From: Bacillota bacterium
GTDB taxonomy: Bacteria > Bacillota > Sulfobacillia > Sulfobacillales > Sulfobacillaceae
Length of the DNA: 64,000 nucleotides
Reading direction: 5' to 3'
NCBI GenBank assembly: GCA_023511625.1
Contig: JAIMBD010000002.1
Span: 62,001 to 126,000 of the forward strand
Numbering within the stretch: the stretch's first letter is position 1; each line of letters opens with the position of its first letter. Shown piece by piece: positions 62,176-64,000 of the stretch. Position numbers and translations under genes: made by a program. The notes beneath the pieces are model-generated. The model saw nothing but the letters and a program-made list of their open reading frames with translations. It was not told the DNA's origin and ran no database searches.

Positions 62176-64000
62176 AATGCAGCACCTGACCCGGCAGGTC
62201 GTCGAGCAGCGCCGCCTGCACCCACGCCCGGAGCAATCGGTGCGCGGGGTCTTCAAGTCTGGGGTCGGCCGCCAGGATGGACTGGGCCAGGTCGCGGGCC
62301 GCTTGAAGCCACTCAAGATCCTCAAGGGGCCGCGCTAACTGAAAACCGGCGATGCCGTGCTGGCGCAGCCCCAGGATCTCGCCTGGCCCGCGCTGGGCCA
62401 GATCGCGTTCGGCCAACTCCAAGCCGTCCTGGGTCTCCACCATGGCCTGCAAGCGCGCCATCGCCTCTTCGCTGTCATTCTGGGCGATGAGGTAACAGGT
62501 TCCCGGGGCGTGGCCCCGACCGACGCGGCCCCGCAGCTGGTGCAACTGCGCGAGGCCAAATCGGTCGGCATTTTCGATCACCATCACGGTCGCGTTGGGG
62601 ACGTCGACGCCCACCTCGATGATGCTGGTCGCCACCAAGACATCGATCTCATGGCGGCGAAAGGCCTGCATGGTGCGCGCCTTCGCGTCCAACGGCAACT
62701 GGCCGTGGAGAAGCCCCACCCGCCAGCCCTGCACCTTCTGCATCCCCGCCGCCAGCGCTTGGGCTGCCTTGGCCGCCGTACCCTCCTCGTCGGCGGTAAC
62801 CCGCGGGCAGACCACATAGGCTTGGTGCCCTTGACGCACCGCCTTCCACACCGCCGCGTACGCCTCCCGCCGCTGGTCGCGGCCCAAAAGCACCGTCTTC
62901 ACCGGCTTTCGCCCCGGCGGGAGCCCGACGATGCGAGACAGGTCTAAGTCGCCGTAGATGGTCAACGCCAGCGTGCGGGGAATAGGGGTCGCAGTCATCA
63001 CCAAAAGGTCGGGATACGCCCCTTTGGCCGAAAGCCGTGCCCGCTGCCTGACGCCAAACCGGTGTTGTTCGTCCACCACAATGAGGCCCAAATCGGCAAA
63101 TCGCACCTGGTCCGAGAGCAACGCCTGGGTTCCCACCACCACCTTCAGTCGCCCACTGGCCAGCTCCTCCCGCACAGCGCCGGCGCCGCGTTCCTGCCCG
63201 CTGAGAAAGCCGACCTTCACTCCAAGCCCTTCCAGCTGATCCCGCAAGACGTGATAATGCTGCTCAGCCAAAAGTTCCGTCGGAGCCATGAAGGCCACCT
63301 GGTGGCCGCCGTCGACGCCGGCCGCCAAAGCCAACAAAGCCAAGGTGGTCTTGCCAGACCCCACCTCTCCCTGCAGCAGCCGGGCCATGGGCCTCGGTGC
63401 CACCAGGTCTTGCCGAATTTCCTCCCAGGCCGCGCGTTGCCCGGGCGTCAAGTCGTAGGGCAACGTCTGCCATACCCCGCGCGACACCGGTCCATCCGGG
63501 TCTTGCCGTACGCCATCGCCGGATGGCGCCCGGCCCGACCGCCACCGCACTGCCAACGCCACGCGCAGAAACTCATCGAACACCAATCGCCGACGTGCCG
63601 CCTCCCACTGCTCCCGGCCCCGAGGAAAGTGCAGGTGCCGCAACGCCCACCCTCGCTCCGGCAGCTGATACCGCCGCCGGACCCATTCCGGCAGCGGATC
63701 GGAAGCTACGGCCGAAAGGCGCGGGATCCATTCGCGCATCAGTTGCAGGATCCACCGCGGCTTGAGGTCCTGGGTAGTCGGATAAACCGGGATGAGGCCC
63801 AATTCCGGGCTCTCGCCCGGCTCTAACACCGCGTGGTCCGGATGGGCCATGGAGTAGCCGCGCCCCCGCCACTCCACGCGTCCCGCCAAAAGAACGGTCC
63901 GCCCCACGGCAAAGACTGGGCGCAGCCGATCGGCGTGAAAGAAATACGCCGTCAAGGTGCCGGTCCCATCGTTGACCAACACCCGCAAAAGCCCCTGGCC
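62174..64000 (-). CDS. recG: ATP-dependent DNA helicase RecG (5' end outside the window)
   Basis: 608 codons of RecG, the helicase that regresses stalled forks and processes Holliday junctions. The frame is open to the window edge, so roughly the first 70-100 residues are missing. Visible parts are the wedge/OB domain (LVNDGTGTLTAYFF, VGRTVLLAGRV), Walker A LLQGEVGSGKTT, the DEQHRFGVRQR motif, MTATPIPRTLAL, VATSIIEVGVDVPNA, QLHQLRGRVGRG and the C-terminal RGPGEILGLRQHG (TRG-like motif). It converges on the dienelactone hydrolase gene across a strong terminator. In Bacillus recG precedes fapR; here the two are 47 kb apart. Confidence 0.97.
   Translation of the reverse strand, partial: GQGLLRVLVNDGTGTLTAYFFHADRLRPVFAVGRTVLLAGRVEWRGRGYSMAHPDHAVLEPGESPELGLIPVYPTTQDLKPRWILQLMREWIPRLSAVASDPLPEWVRRRYQLPERGWALRHLHFPRGREQWEAARRRLVFDEFLRVALAVRWRSGRAPSGDGVRQDPDGPVSRGVWQTLPYDLTPGQRAAWEEIRQDLVAPRPMARLLQGEVGSGKTTLALLALAAGVDGGHQVAFMAPTELLAEQHYHVLRDQLEGLGVKVGFLSGQERGAGAVREELASGRLKVVVGTQALLSDQVRFADLGLIVVDEQHRFGVRQRARLSAKGAYPDLLVMTATPIPRTLALTIYGDLDLSRIVGLPPGRKPVKTVLLGRDQRREAYAAVWKAVRQGHQAYVVCPRVTADEEGTAAKAAQALAAGMQKVQGWRVGLLHGQLPLDAKARTMQAFRRHEIDVLVATSIIEVGVDVPNATVMVIENADRFGLAQLHQLRGRVGRGHAPGTCYLIAQNDSEEAMARLQAMVETQDGLELAERDLAQRGPGEILGLRQHGIAGFQLARPLEDLEWLQAARDLAQSILAADPRLEDPAHRLLRAWVQAALLDDLPGQVLH

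Overview
The window is high-GC DNA from an endospore-forming member of the Firmicutes (Bacillota). The evidence for this is an alpha/beta-type small acid-soluble spore protein (SASP) gene next to its germination protease gpr, spoVS, a spore-type polysaccharide deacetylase, yqhV, a SpoVB-like flippase, comA/comB (sulfolactate) and two T-box leaders. Many genes start with GTG or TTG, and most neighbours overlap by 1-16 bases. The species cannot be named from sequence alone; a Symbiobacterium-, Sulfobacillus- or Thermaerobacter-like lineage would fit the base composition. No rRNA, tRNA, CRISPR array or prophage was seen.

Layout. 1-10.4 kb: ftsY (partial) and smc, spoVS behind a sigma-H-like promoter, an unknown HTH protein, a class A penicillin-binding protein with an N-terminal zinc ribbon, and a drug-type MFS transporter. 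9.6-16.3 kb: a fatty-acid/phospholipid cluster (DUF177, rpmF, fapR, plsX, fabD, fabG, acpP, fabF, rnc) without fabH. 16.3-24.3 kb: aarF, iadA, a low-complexity protein, ylbL, coaD, rsmD, a deacetylase, yqhV and DUF441. 24.4-30.2 kb: comB-comA, two MFS transporters and the convergent SASP/gpr pair. 30.2-31.2 kb: about 1 kb without a recognisable gene.

31.2-42 kb: a 45-codon ORF divergent from a soluble LytS-like kinase and a LytTR regulator, a membrane glycosyltransferase, a SpoVB/MurJ-like flippase, and dnaK-dnaJ-clpB. 42-44.4 kb: an orphan molybdenum hydroxylase large subunit. 44.6-58.2 kb: aromatic amino-acid synthesis. It consists of a T-box-controlled aroF-tyrA-aroA operon and a T-box-controlled trpEGDCFBA operon, with an aldo/keto reductase, a fumarylacetoacetate-hydrolase-family enzyme and gentisate 1,2-dioxygenase between them. 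58.2-59.6 kb: a decayed IS607-type element directly upstream of the trp promoter. 59.6-64 kb: a LigM/DesA-like O-demethylase, a dienelactone hydrolase and recG (partial).

How the genes work together. Chorismate is made and drained to tyrosine, phenylalanine and tryptophan under uncharged-tRNA control. The trp leader shows a UGG specifier and a UGGC acceptor-binding bulge; the aroF leader shows UGGU, which excludes tRNA-Trp. Several genes suggest that the cell also demethylates and cleaves methoxylated and hydroxylated aromatic acids. I found no clear new defence or mobile system. The most interesting unexplained items are the soluble LytS-like kinase with its repeated upstream motif and divergent micro-ORF, the germination protease whose only available start lies at the usual maturation site, the apparent non-AUG start of comB, and the five-codon ORF coupled to the molybdenum hydroxylase.
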